This document shows, in pieces, positions 25,198 through 32,257 of a stretch of DNA of 64,000 nucleotides (positions are counted from its first letter, which is position 1; every line of letters begins with the position of its first letter). The notes below the pieces were generated by a model. The model ran no database searches, was not told the origin of the DNA, and saw nothing but the letters and a program-made list of their open reading frames with translations. The position numbers and the translations under genes were made by a program. The stretch comes from Chryseosolibacter sp964493505 (GTDB lineage: Bacteria > Bacteroidota > Bacteroidia > Cytophagales > Cyclobacteriaceae), in assembly GCA_964493505.1 (NCBI GenBank), contig CAZBNP010000019.1, positions 1-64,000 on the forward strand, written 5' to 3'.

Positions 25198-25872
25198 TTA
25201 ATTCAAATACATATAGATGGGAATGAGGGCAAACAGCGCCGGCACGATGATCGCGAACGCTACTCCCACAAACCTGATAATCGGATTGTATTTGACGTGG
25301 TTGAGCCCAAGGGTCTGGAACGCACTGCCAAACCCGTGAAAAAGGTGAAACGCCAGAAACAGCATGCTGGCTACATACAACAGTACGTACCAAAGCGCGG
25401 CGAAAGCCATATCAACGACAACGTAAAGGTTCTTGTACTCCTCCCCGTCATAGGTGGCCGTCGGAATGTCGCCCCAGTGCATTTCATACCAGAAGCTGCG
25501 AAGGTGAATGACAAGAAAGATGAAAATGAAGGTGCCAAGTATACCCATGTTTCGCGACGTCCAATGAGACGAGTTCCGGGTCACGGCGTAACCCTCCGGC
25601 CCCCGTGCCCTGCGGTTTCTCGCCGAAAGAATGATCGCCCAAATTACGTGGATGAGAATAATAGCGTAGTTGATGATGGAAACTGTCTTGATCAGCGGAT
25701 TGCTGGTCATAAACTTCGCATACACATTAAACGCCTGGCCCTCATCCGCCTTGAGCAACTGAAGATTCCCTATAAGGTGAACGACAAGAAAAAGGATGAG
25801 GAAAAGACCCGTGAGCGCCATGACAACCTTTCTCCCAATCGAGCTGGAGAAAAAATTCGATAACCAATTCAT
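25198..25872 (-). CDS. sdhC: succinate dehydrogenase cytochrome b subunit
   Basis: A 224-residue membrane protein with five hydrophobic segments (about 15-35, 60-80, 107-127, 150-175 and 200-220), the size of the single di-haem cytochrome b subunit of Bacillus/Wolinella-type complex II. Histidines suited for haem binding lie in the helices (VHLIGNL, IILIHVIWAI, FLVIHLRSFW, AFHLFHGFGSAFQTLG). There is no separate sdhD, consistent with this type. It is the first gene of the operon; its promoter must lie in the 26144-side intergenic space or directly upstream of 25872. Confidence 0.94.
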   Translation of the reverse strand: MNWLSNFFSSSIGRKVVMALTGLFLILFLVVHLIGNLQLLKADEGQAFNVYAKFMTSNPLIKTVSIINYAIILIHVIWAIILSARNRRARGPEGYAVTRNSSHWTSRNMGILGTFIFIFLVIHLRSFWYEMHWGDIPTATYDGEEYKNLYVVVDMAFAALWYVLLYVASMLFLAFHLFHGFGSAFQTLGLNHVKYNPIIRFVGVAFAIIVPALFALIPIYMYLN

Positions 25873-26032
25873 AGTTTGCTATAACAGAGTTGAGGTGCGC
25901 CAAAAATAGTCCTCAACGTTCTAACAAACAATGACGAATTCTATTTAAAAGTTTTCCAAATAAGAATCATGCGCTTTGAAAACAACGGCTTAGTCAATAT
26001 TCCTTCATCCCACCGGTGGTCTTTGAACCATG
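25873..26032. other. intergenic region upstream of sdhC
   Basis: 160 bp between the sdhC start and the short membrane ORF on the same strand. It is AT-rich near 25920-25975. I see no exact TAnnTTTG box, terminator hairpin or RNA gene. It presumably holds the sdh promoter, or sdh is read through from the short ORF. Confidence 0.4.
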
Positions 26033-26143
26033 CTATAATAACCATTCGAACAACAACACAATGAGACCAATAGCAACCAGCATCACGAACAGGAACCACT
26101 CTTTGACAAAAAACGCTTTTACTCTTTTAATCAGTGATTTCAT
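26033..26143 (-). CDS. 36-residue single-pass membrane peptide (short ORF)
   Basis: An ATG at 26141-26143 opens a frame of 36 codons ending in TAG. The product has a basic amphipathic N-terminus (MKSLIKRVKAFFVKEW) and one hydrophobic helix (FLFVMLVAIGLIVLLFEWLL). This is just the organisation of small inner membrane proteins that bind larger membrane partners or act as membrane-active peptides. It lies in an otherwise empty 535-bp gap, 160 bp before sdhC on the same strand. No ribosome-binding site is evident, which is normal for Bacteroidota. Family unknown; conservation is not tested. Confidence 0.5.
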   Translation of the reverse strand: MKSLIKRVKAFFVKEWFLFVMLVAIGLIVLLFEWLL

Positions 26144-26355
26144 GGCAGTTAGGTTTACGGTAGCCATTATCCAAAAATCAAGCCTTTAGAATTAAAATTC
26201 TATATATCAACGTGTTATAATTAAAACTAAACTAAAACCGGTCAATTTTATTCCATATTCTGGGAATTTTTCCCAAAATGGATCTGTTGTCAGGTTCAAG
26301 GAAAGCTCGTCTGTTCTGCTCCATCGCAAAACCAGGACGCTTACACACTTTTCCT
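26144..26355. other. AT-rich intergenic region with two small dyads
   Basis: About 210 bp between the short membrane ORF and the dnaE promoter. It contains the dyads AGAATT-AA-AATTCT (26188-26201) and TGGGAA-TTT-TTCCCA (26261-26275) in strongly AT-rich sequence. The second could be a regulator site or a weak terminator. No gene or RNA is recognised. Confidence 0.45.
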
Positions 26356-26386
26356 CTTGTGATTAGCGGGTGAGCAGTTACCTTTA
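26356..26386 (+). promoter_or_regulatory. candidate Bacteroidota-type promoter of dnaE
   Basis: TTG at 26357-26359 (-33) and TACCTTTA at 26379-26386 (one mismatch to TAnnTTTG) are 19 bp apart, the preferred Bacteroidota spacing. Transcription would start near 26392, giving a leader of about 15 nt before the dnaE ATG. Confidence 0.45.
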
Positions 26387-26407
26387 CACCCTACAACCAC
26401 TCCTCAG

Positions 26408-29400
26408 ATGTATTTGATTTTCGATACGGAAACCACCGGTATTCCGCATAATAAGACTGCCCCTATTACCGATCTCGACAACTGGCCAAGGGTCGTCCAA
26501 CTGGCGTGGCAGCTACACGACGCAAAGGGCAAACTGCTTTCACGCCAGAACGCGATCATACAACCCGACGGATTCGATATCCCGTACAAGGCCGAACAAA
26601 TTCACGGTATCTCTACACGACGTGCGATGGAAGAAGGGCTGCCTCTCAGATCCGTCCTTGAACTCTTCATCAACGACCTACACCATACCGAGCAGCTTGT
26701 AGGCCATAACATTGAATTTGATATCAGCATCCTGGGGGCGGAACTCATCCGTCAGCAACTCGACCCCGATTTGCTGCTAAAGCACGACAGACTGGACACG
26801 GGCATCGCGTCAACGGCGTATTGTCAGCTGTCAGGAGGAATAGGCGGCAGGCTAAAAATGCCCCGGCTGATTGAGTTGCATGAAAAACTCTTCGGGAAGG
26901 ACTTCGGCGATGCCCACGATGCGTCTTACGATGTCGCAGCAACCGCCCGATGTTTTTTCGGGCTCATCGAAAGAAAGGTGGTAAACCCATTCGACAGCAC
27001 ACCACCCGAAGAGATCGAATACGAGGAGCCCAATCTTGAAACGGCCAACTTCGCAAAACGCGAAAAGAAGAAAGATGCCGGCTACTCGCTGACAGACACC
27101 AGTGGCGAGAGTTCGGGAAAACCTTTTGTTCACCTTCATGCGCATTCGCAGTTCTCGGTCCTGCAGGCAACGCCCGATATCAAAAGTATGGTTGCCAAGG
27201 CCAAGGCCCTCAACATGCCCGCCATAGCGGTCACCGATCTCGGCAATATGTTCGGCGCGTTCAAGTTTGTAAAGGAAGCCGCGAATCAGGAAATCAAAGC
27301 GATAGTCGGGTGTGAGTTCTACCTCGCCGATGAACGTAAGAAGCTGAAATTCACTAAAGACAATCCTGATAAACGATACAACCAGGTATTGCTGGCCAAG
27401 AACAAGAACGGCTACACCAACCTTACCAAGCTGAGTTCGTTCGGTTTCACCGAAGGGTTGTACGGCATCTATCCGCGCATTGATAAGGCACTCGTGTCGG
27501 AATACAAAGAAGATCTGATCGCTACCACGGGCGGTCTGAACAGTGAAATACCGCACCTGATCCTTCACGTTGGTGAAAAGCAAGCGGAAGAAGCATTCAA
27601 ATGGTGGCATCAGCAGTTCGGAGAGGATTTCTATATTGAACTCAACCGGCACGGAATTCCTGAAGAAGATCACGTCAACGAAGTATTGATCCGGTTCGCG
27701 GAGAAGTACGGCGTGAAATATTTCGCCGCGAATGAATGCTTCTACCTCGATCGCGAAGAAGCAAACGCGCACGACGTATTACTATGTATCAAAGAAGGCG
27801 AGTTTAAATCGACACCAATAGGGTATGGTCGCGGCCACCGTTACGGGCTTGCTAACGATCAGTACTATTTCAAATCGCAGGAAGAGATGCGTTCTATCTT
27901 TCGCGACTATCCACAGGCGATAGATACTGTCAGCGAAATTGTCGACAAGATAGAATCCTATACGCTCGAACGAAGCGTCTTGCTTCCCAAATTCGATATC
28001 CCGGAAGGTTTCGCTACCGAAGACGAATACCTTCGACACCTTACCTATCTAGGCGCGGCGGGTCGATACGACGAACTTACACCTGCCATCACCGACCGTC
28101 TCGATTTCGAACTGGAAACCATCAAAAACACGGGGTACCCCGGATATTTTCTCATTGTGCAGGACTTCACGTCTAAAGCCCGCGAGATGGGCGTCAGTGT
28201 GGGGCCGGGTCGCGGTTCCGCGGCTGGCTCTGCTGTGGCATACTGTATCGGGATCACGAATGTCGATCCCATTGAATACGACCTCCTGTTCGAGCGTTTC
28301 CTGAATCCCGACCGTGTATCACTCCCCGATATTGACATAGACTTCGACGATGAAGGCCGCGACAAAGTATTGAACTACGTAATAGACAAGTACGGAAAAA
28401 ATCAGGTCGCCCAGATCATTACCTACGGAACGATGGCGGCGAAGTCATCAATCCGCGATTGTTCGCGCGTGATGGAGCTTCCTCTCGGTGATGCGAACGT
28501 CCTGGCAAAGATGATCCCTGAGCGACCGGGTACTACGCTCGCTATGGCCTTCGACGAAGTCAGAGAACTCGCGGATATCAAAAAAGGCGACGACCTCCGC
28601 GCACAGGTGCTACAACAGGCTGTCATCCTGGAGGGCTCTGTCCGGAATACGGGTACCCACGCCTGTGGCGTCATCATCACCCCCGACGATCTTACCAACT
28701 TTGTCCCGGTGTCTACCGCCCGTGATTCCGCCATGCTCGTCACCCAGTTTGACAACAGTGTGGTGGAAAGCGCCGGAATGCTGAAGATGGACTTCCTCGG
28801 CCTGACAACACTAACGATCATCAAGACCGCCCTCAAAAATATCAGGAAAAGCAAAGACATCGATATTGATATCGAAGCGACTCCACTTGACGACACAAAG
28901 ACCTATGAACTCTTCCAGCGAGGTGAAACGGCGGGTACCTTCCAGTTTGAAAGTGCCGGGATGCAGAAATACCTGCGGCAGCTCAAGCCTGACAAGTTTG
29001 AAGATCTCATCGCGATGAACGCACTCTACCGGCCGGGGCCGATGGAGTATATACCAGCGTTTATTAATCGTAAACGCGGGCGTGAGCCAATCAAATACGA
29101 TCTCCCTGAAATGGAGGAGTTTTTGGGAGAAACCTACGGGATCACGGTGTACCAGGAGCAGGTGATGCTCCTGTCGCAGAAACTCGCGGGTTTCAGCAAA
29201 GGCGATGCAGACGTTCTGCGTAAAGCGATGGGCAAGAAACAGAAAGCTGTCCTCGACAAGATGAAGGACAAGTTCATCGAAGGGTGCGATAAGAACGGGC
29301 ACCCGAAAGAGATATGTGAAAAGATATGGACCGATTGGGAAGCTTTCGCGCAGTATGCGTTCAACAAATCGCACTCGACCTGCTACTCATTGATCGCCTA

Positions 29401-30592
29401 TCACACAGCCTATCTGAAAGCTAACTTTCCCGCGGAGTATATGGCTGCCGTGTTGACTCACTCGCAGAGCAACCTCGAGAATGTAACCTTCTTTATAGAA
29501 GAGTGCCGCAACCTCGGCATCCGGGTGCTGGGACCTCATATCAATGAATCGGGTAAATTCTTCGAAGTAAACAAAGATGGTGAAATACGGTTCGGCCTCG
29601 GTGCAATAAAAGGGGCAGGCGATGCCGCCGTAGAGGCGATTATCCAGGAACGTGAATCCAACGGGAACTACACCGACATCTTCGATTTCTCCAAGCGCCT
29701 CAGCATGCGCTCGGTCAACAAAAAGACATACGAATGCCTGGCTCTTTCCGGTGCGTTCGATTGCTTCGCCGACCTCCACCGACGCCAGTACGTGTACGCG
29801 AAAGACGGCGACATGAGTCTCATCGAAAAGGCAATCAAGTTTGCTGCAAAGGTGCAACTGGAAGAGCAAAGCGCACAGGCCAGCCTTTTTGGTGGTACAT
29901 CAGGCACCGCGATGCCCAAACCGCGCCTGGAACCGGTGGAACCTTTCAGCGAGATCGAAAAACTGAATCTCGAAAAAGAGGTTGTGGGTATTTACATCTC
30001 GGGGCATCCGCTGGACAATTTCAGGTTTGAGATGGAAGCTTTCTGTAACACGGCTTGCAACCAGCTCAACGAGATTGAAAAACTCGTCGGTCGGGAGATC
30101 AAACTCGGCGGCATTGTCACCGGGGTAGAGCATCGCACAACGAAAACGGGCAGACCGTTTGGCAAGTTCTATCTCGAAGATTACAGTGGCAACACATCGT
30201 TCATGCTCTTTGGTGAGGACTACCTGAAATTCAAGAACTTCACGAACATCGGATGGTTCCTGTTTATCGAAGGGACAGCGGTAAAGAACAACTGGGGACA
30301 ACAAAACCTGGAGATCAAAATACGCAACATCGACCTCCTGAATGAAATCGGAGTGAAGCGCAGCAAGGGCATCCAGTTGAAAGTCAACGCGAGCGAGATC
30401 ACCCCTGACCTCATCGGCAAGATCGAAGACGTGTGTCAGGAGTTCAGCGGCGAGACACCGCTATTCCTTAAGGTGAGGGATGACCAGGAGAATATCAGCC
30501 TCGAGCTGATGTCGCGGAAGTTCCGGGTGAACCCGGTAAACGATATGGTCAAAAAGATGAAGAAAGTGACTGATGTTGAAGTCAGAATCTGA
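26408..30592 (+). CDS. dnaE: DNA polymerase III alpha subunit fused to an N-terminal DnaQ-like proofreading exonuclease
   Basis: A 1394-residue replicative polymerase. Residues 1-190 form a DEDDh 3'-5' exonuclease with all five catalytic residues visible: D6 and E8 (FDTETTG), D105 (GHNIEFD), H170 and D175 (HDASYD). A linker leads to the PHP domain (HLHAHSQFSVLQA, about 235) and the polymerase core with catalytic D641 and D643 (LPDIDIDFDDEGRD), GPGRGSAAGS before it, fingers (RPGPMEY), the beta-clamp region and an OB fold near the C-terminus (KLGGIVTGVEHRTTKTGRPFG). It copies the chromosome; the fusion puts polymerase and proofreading in one chain. Classical DnaE is about 1160 residues, so the extra length is the exonuclease. 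Followed by a terminator. Confidence 0.96.
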   Translation: MYLIFDTETTGIPHNKTAPITDLDNWPRVVQLAWQLHDAKGKLLSRQNAIIQPDGFDIPYKAEQIHGISTRRAMEEGLPLRSVLELFINDLHHTEQLVGHNIEFDISILGAELIRQQLDPDLLLKHDRLDTGIASTAYCQLSGGIGGRLKMPRLIELHEKLFGKDFGDAHDASYDVAATARCFFGLIERKVVNPFDSTPPEEIEYEEPNLETANFAKREKKKDAGYSLTDTSGESSGKPFVHLHAHSQFSVLQATPDIKSMVAKAKALNMPAIAVTDLGNMFGAFKFVKEAANQEIKAIVGCEFYLADERKKLKFTKDNPDKRYNQVLLAKNKNGYTNLTKLSSFGFTEGLYGIYPRIDKALVSEYKEDLIATTGGLNSEIPHLILHVGEKQAEEAFKWWHQQFGEDFYIELNRHGIPEEDHVNEVLIRFAEKYGVKYFAANECFYLDREEANAHDVLLCIKEGEFKSTPIGYGRGHRYGLANDQYYFKSQEEMRSIFRDYPQAIDTVSEIVDKIESYTLERSVLLPKFDIPEGFATEDEYLRHLTYLGAAGRYDELTPAITDRLDFELETIKNTGYPGYFLIVQDFTSKAREMGVSVGPGRGSAAGSAVAYCIGITNVDPIEYDLLFERFLNPDRVSLPDIDIDFDDEGRDKVLNYVIDKYGKNQVAQIITYGTMAAKSSIRDCSRVMELPLGDANVLAKMIPERPGTTLAMAFDEVRELADIKKGDDLRAQVLQQAVILEGSVRNTGTHACGVIITPDDLTNFVPVSTARDSAMLVTQFDNSVVESAGMLKMDFLGLTTLTIIKTALKNIRKSKDIDIDIEATPLDDTKTYELFQRGETAGTFQFESAGMQKYLRQLKPDKFEDLIAMNALYRPGPMEYIPAFINRKRGREPIKYDLPEMEEFLGETYGITVYQEQVMLLSQKLAGFSKGDADVLRKAMGKKQKAVLDKMKDKFIEGCDKNGHPKEICEKIWTDWEAFAQYAFNKSHSTCYSLIAYHTAYLKANFPAEYMAAVLTHSQSNLENVTFFIEECRNLGIRVLGPHINESGKFFEVNKDGEIRFGLGAIKGAGDAAVEAIIQERESNGNYTDIFDFSKRLSMRSVNKKTYECLALSGAFDCFADLHRRQYVYAKDGDMSLIEKAIKFAAKVQLEEQSAQASLFGGTSGTAMPKPRLEPVEPFSEIEKLNLEKEVVGIYISGHPLDNFRFEMEAFCNTACNQLNEIEKLVGREIKLGGIVTGVEHRTTKTGRPFGKFYLEDYSGNTSFMLFGEDYLKFKNFTNIGWFLFIEGTAVKNNWGQQNLEIKIRNIDLLNEIGVKRSKGIQLKVNASEITPDLIGKIEDVCQEFSGETPLFLKVRDDQENISLELMSRKFRVNPVNDMVKKMKKVTDVEVRI

Positions 30593-30624
30593 AACGGGGC
30601 GCCGGCGGCCTTTCAGATTTTATA
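30586..30624 (+). terminator. terminator overlapping the dnaE stop codon
   Basis: AATCTGAAA (30586-30594) pairs with TTTCAGATT (30611-30619) as a 9-bp perfect stem around a GC-rich 16-nt loop, followed by TTTAT. The left arm includes the dnaE TGA stop, so translating ribosomes may influence folding. Confidence 0.6.
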
Positions 30625-30640
30625 CTTCTGCTGGAAAGAT

Positions 30641-30648
30641 TAAATTTG
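30641..30648 (+). promoter_or_regulatory. candidate -7 promoter element of trxA
   Basis: TAAATTTG is an exact TAnnTTTG match, downstream of the dnaE terminator and 62 bp before the thioredoxin start. The -33 region is T-rich (TTTT near 30618) but lacks a clear TTTG. Confidence 0.4.
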
Positions 30649-30710
30649 GGTCTGAACTATTGGCCAATGGACCGTGTTCTCAATCAAACGAAAATTAAAA
30701 TTTGACAAAA

Positions 30711-31043
30711 ATGGGCAAAACAATCGTACTCAATGACGCCAACTTCGACGCTGCGATCAACTCGGATAAACCCGTATTAGTAGATTTCTGGGCAGAATGG
30801 TGTGGCCCCTGCAAGATGATCGGCCCGGTGGTCGAGGAACTGGCAGGAGATTATGAGGGCAAGGCGGTAGTTGCAAAGCTCAACGTCGACGAAAACCCTG
30901 ATGTTACTGCCCGCTTCGGCATCCGCAGCATCCCCACATTGCTGGTCTTCAAGGGTGGTCAGATCGTTGACAAGCAAGTCGGCGCTGTTCCGAAATCCGT
31001 TTTGGCCCAAAAGCTGGAGGCGCAGGTCGCCAATCCCGCTTAA
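30711..31043 (+). CDS. trxA: thioredoxin
   Basis: A 110-residue thioredoxin with the active site WAEWCGPCKMIGPV and the cis-proline loop RSIPTLLVFKGG. It reduces protein disulfides in the cytoplasm with electrons from thioredoxin reductase. ATG 30711 is preferred; a TTG three codons upstream (30702) only adds three residues. There is no signal peptide, so it is cytoplasmic and not a TlpA/ResA-type protein. Single gene between its own promoter box and a terminator. Confidence 0.96.
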   Translation: MGKTIVLNDANFDAAINSDKPVLVDFWAEWCGPCKMIGPVVEELAGDYEGKAVVAKLNVDENPDVTARFGIRSIPTLLVFKGGQIVDKQVGAVPKSVLAQKLEAQVANPA

Positions 31044-31064
31044 TTGCTGATGTCATGAATCCTG

Positions 31065-31091
31065 AAGGTACTCTCGCGCGGGTACCTTTTT
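31065..31091 (+). terminator. rho-independent terminator after trxA
   Basis: AAGGTAC (31065-31071) pairs with GTACCTT (31082-31088) around a 10-nt GC-rich loop, followed by a TTTTT run. It lies between trxA and the convergent YkgJ-type gene. Confidence 0.8.
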
Positions 31092-31631
31092 CTATTTAAT
31101 GGCAATGACTTTGAGGCGTTCAACCATCTCAAAAACGGCAGGACAAACCATTGTATTCCGCAACGTGAGATCAGCGATCTGAGCGACTTTCTTGCGATCG
31201 GTGTGGGGATACTCCCTGCAAGCCTTCGGCCTGCTCTCGTACACGCGGCAATAATTGTCGTCATCGAGAAACGGGCAGGGCGACGACTTCAATACATAGT
31301 CGCCGTCTTCATCGGTACGCAGGTATTTCCCGACAAACTCTCCGGGCTTCACACGCAATGCGCGCGAAAGCCTGTCTATGTCGGTTTCGTAAAAGATCGG
31401 GCTGGTGGTCTTGCAGCAGTTGGCGCATTTCAGGCAATCAACCTCCGCGAATACCTCGTCATGAACAGCGTGAAAAGCATCATCAACTTTTCTCGCATCC
31501 TTCTTCTTCAAACCGTGGAGGAATTTCCTGTTCTCGTTTTCCTTGCCCCTCGACAGCACTGTAAATTGCTCTGGTATCACCCTTTTAGTATCAACTTTCG
31601 CCTGCAATATCGTAAAAGAAATCTGTCGCAT
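31092..31631 (-). CDS. YkgJ-family cysteine cluster protein
   Basis: A 179-residue protein from ATG 31631; a longer frame upstream would overlap the preceding gene. The conserved cysteines of the family are present: CLKCANCC (about residues 64-71), the PCPFLDDDNYCRVYESRPKAC block, and a late C in MVCPAVFEM. Such proteins are thought to bind a zinc or iron-sulfur centre; their function is not settled. It starts 8 bp after the stop of the DUF6265-like gene, so the two are co-transcribed. Confidence 0.85.
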   Translation of the reverse strand: MRQISFTILQAKVDTKRVIPEQFTVLSRGKENENRKFLHGLKKKDARKVDDAFHAVHDEVFAEVDCLKCANCCKTTSPIFYETDIDRLSRALRVKPGEFVGKYLRTDEDGDYVLKSSPCPFLDDDNYCRVYESRPKACREYPHTDRKKVAQIADLTLRNTMVCPAVFEMVERLKVIAIK

Positions 31632-31638
31632 AAACGAC

Positions 31639-32163
31639 TCACCTGCCCGGGTCGGGAAGATTTCTAATCGGGGGTGAAAGCTCGTAATCAAAAACATCTT
31701 CGATCCAGCGCCCTTCCTTGTCCTGCCGTTCAAGAATCACCTGCATCGTTTCCACACCTGTGCGATGAAATGTAAGCGCCGTCTTTTTATCGGGTCGCTC
31801 AAACCTGGCTTTATTAGGTTCCAGAAACATGAGCGGATACTCATAAGGTTTGTCCTTATCTTCCCAACCGATATTGCCCGGACTGAAGTGTCGGAGCGTC
31901 ATTACCGGTCCCGAATCCATCTGTTCGATAACCATAAATTCATAGAAAATAACCTTTCCGTCTTTTACACACCTGTAAGCACACATCATCGAATTGCCCT
32001 TAGGCTCACTCCAGCTTTCCTCCATGTCGCCCCATGCGCTGTGGGTGATCCAGCGCCCCGACATGAAAGCGAGGTCCTGAATATTCTTCGGAGGCAGCGT
32101 CTGCGCATCAGACAGGCAGGTGGCGGCCATAACGAAAATCAATACGTGTATTGTTCGTCTCAT
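31639..32163 (-). CDS. secreted DUF6265-like protein
   Basis: A 174-residue exported protein with a signal peptide (1-20, ends LSDAQ) and one small beta-barrel-like domain: LAFMSGRWITHSAWGDMEESW, GNSMMCAYRCVKDGKVIFYEFMVIEQ, LMFLEPNKARFERPD. These blocks match, from memory, the DUF6265 family of lipocalin/nitrobindin-like folds, of unknown function. It may bind a small hydrophobic ligand. It is the first gene of a two-gene unit with the YkgJ-type gene. Confidence 0.75.
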   Translation of the reverse strand: MRRTIHVLIFVMAATCLSDAQTLPPKNIQDLAFMSGRWITHSAWGDMEESWSEPKGNSMMCAYRCVKDGKVIFYEFMVIEQMDSGPVMTLRHFSPGNIGWEDKDKPYEYPLMFLEPNKARFERPDKKTALTFHRTGVETMQVILERQDKEGRWIEDVFDYELSPPIRNLPDPGR

Positions 32164-32257
32164 ATCACGACAAGTTTGGATTCTATATCAAAGCTACAAT
32201 GATCAGTCCAATAACGAAGCGACCTGTCCACTGAAGTTCGCGAAACACTAACGGCGA

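Noticed and set aside
25873..26407. search for tRNA, riboswitch or small RNA in the 535-bp gap
   Set aside because: No cloverleaf or known riboswitch core is visible; only small AT-rich dyads and the short ORF.
26852..27772. 306-codon minus-strand frame opposite dnaE
   Set aside because: Fully antisense to the conserved PHP/polymerase region; no recognisable family features.
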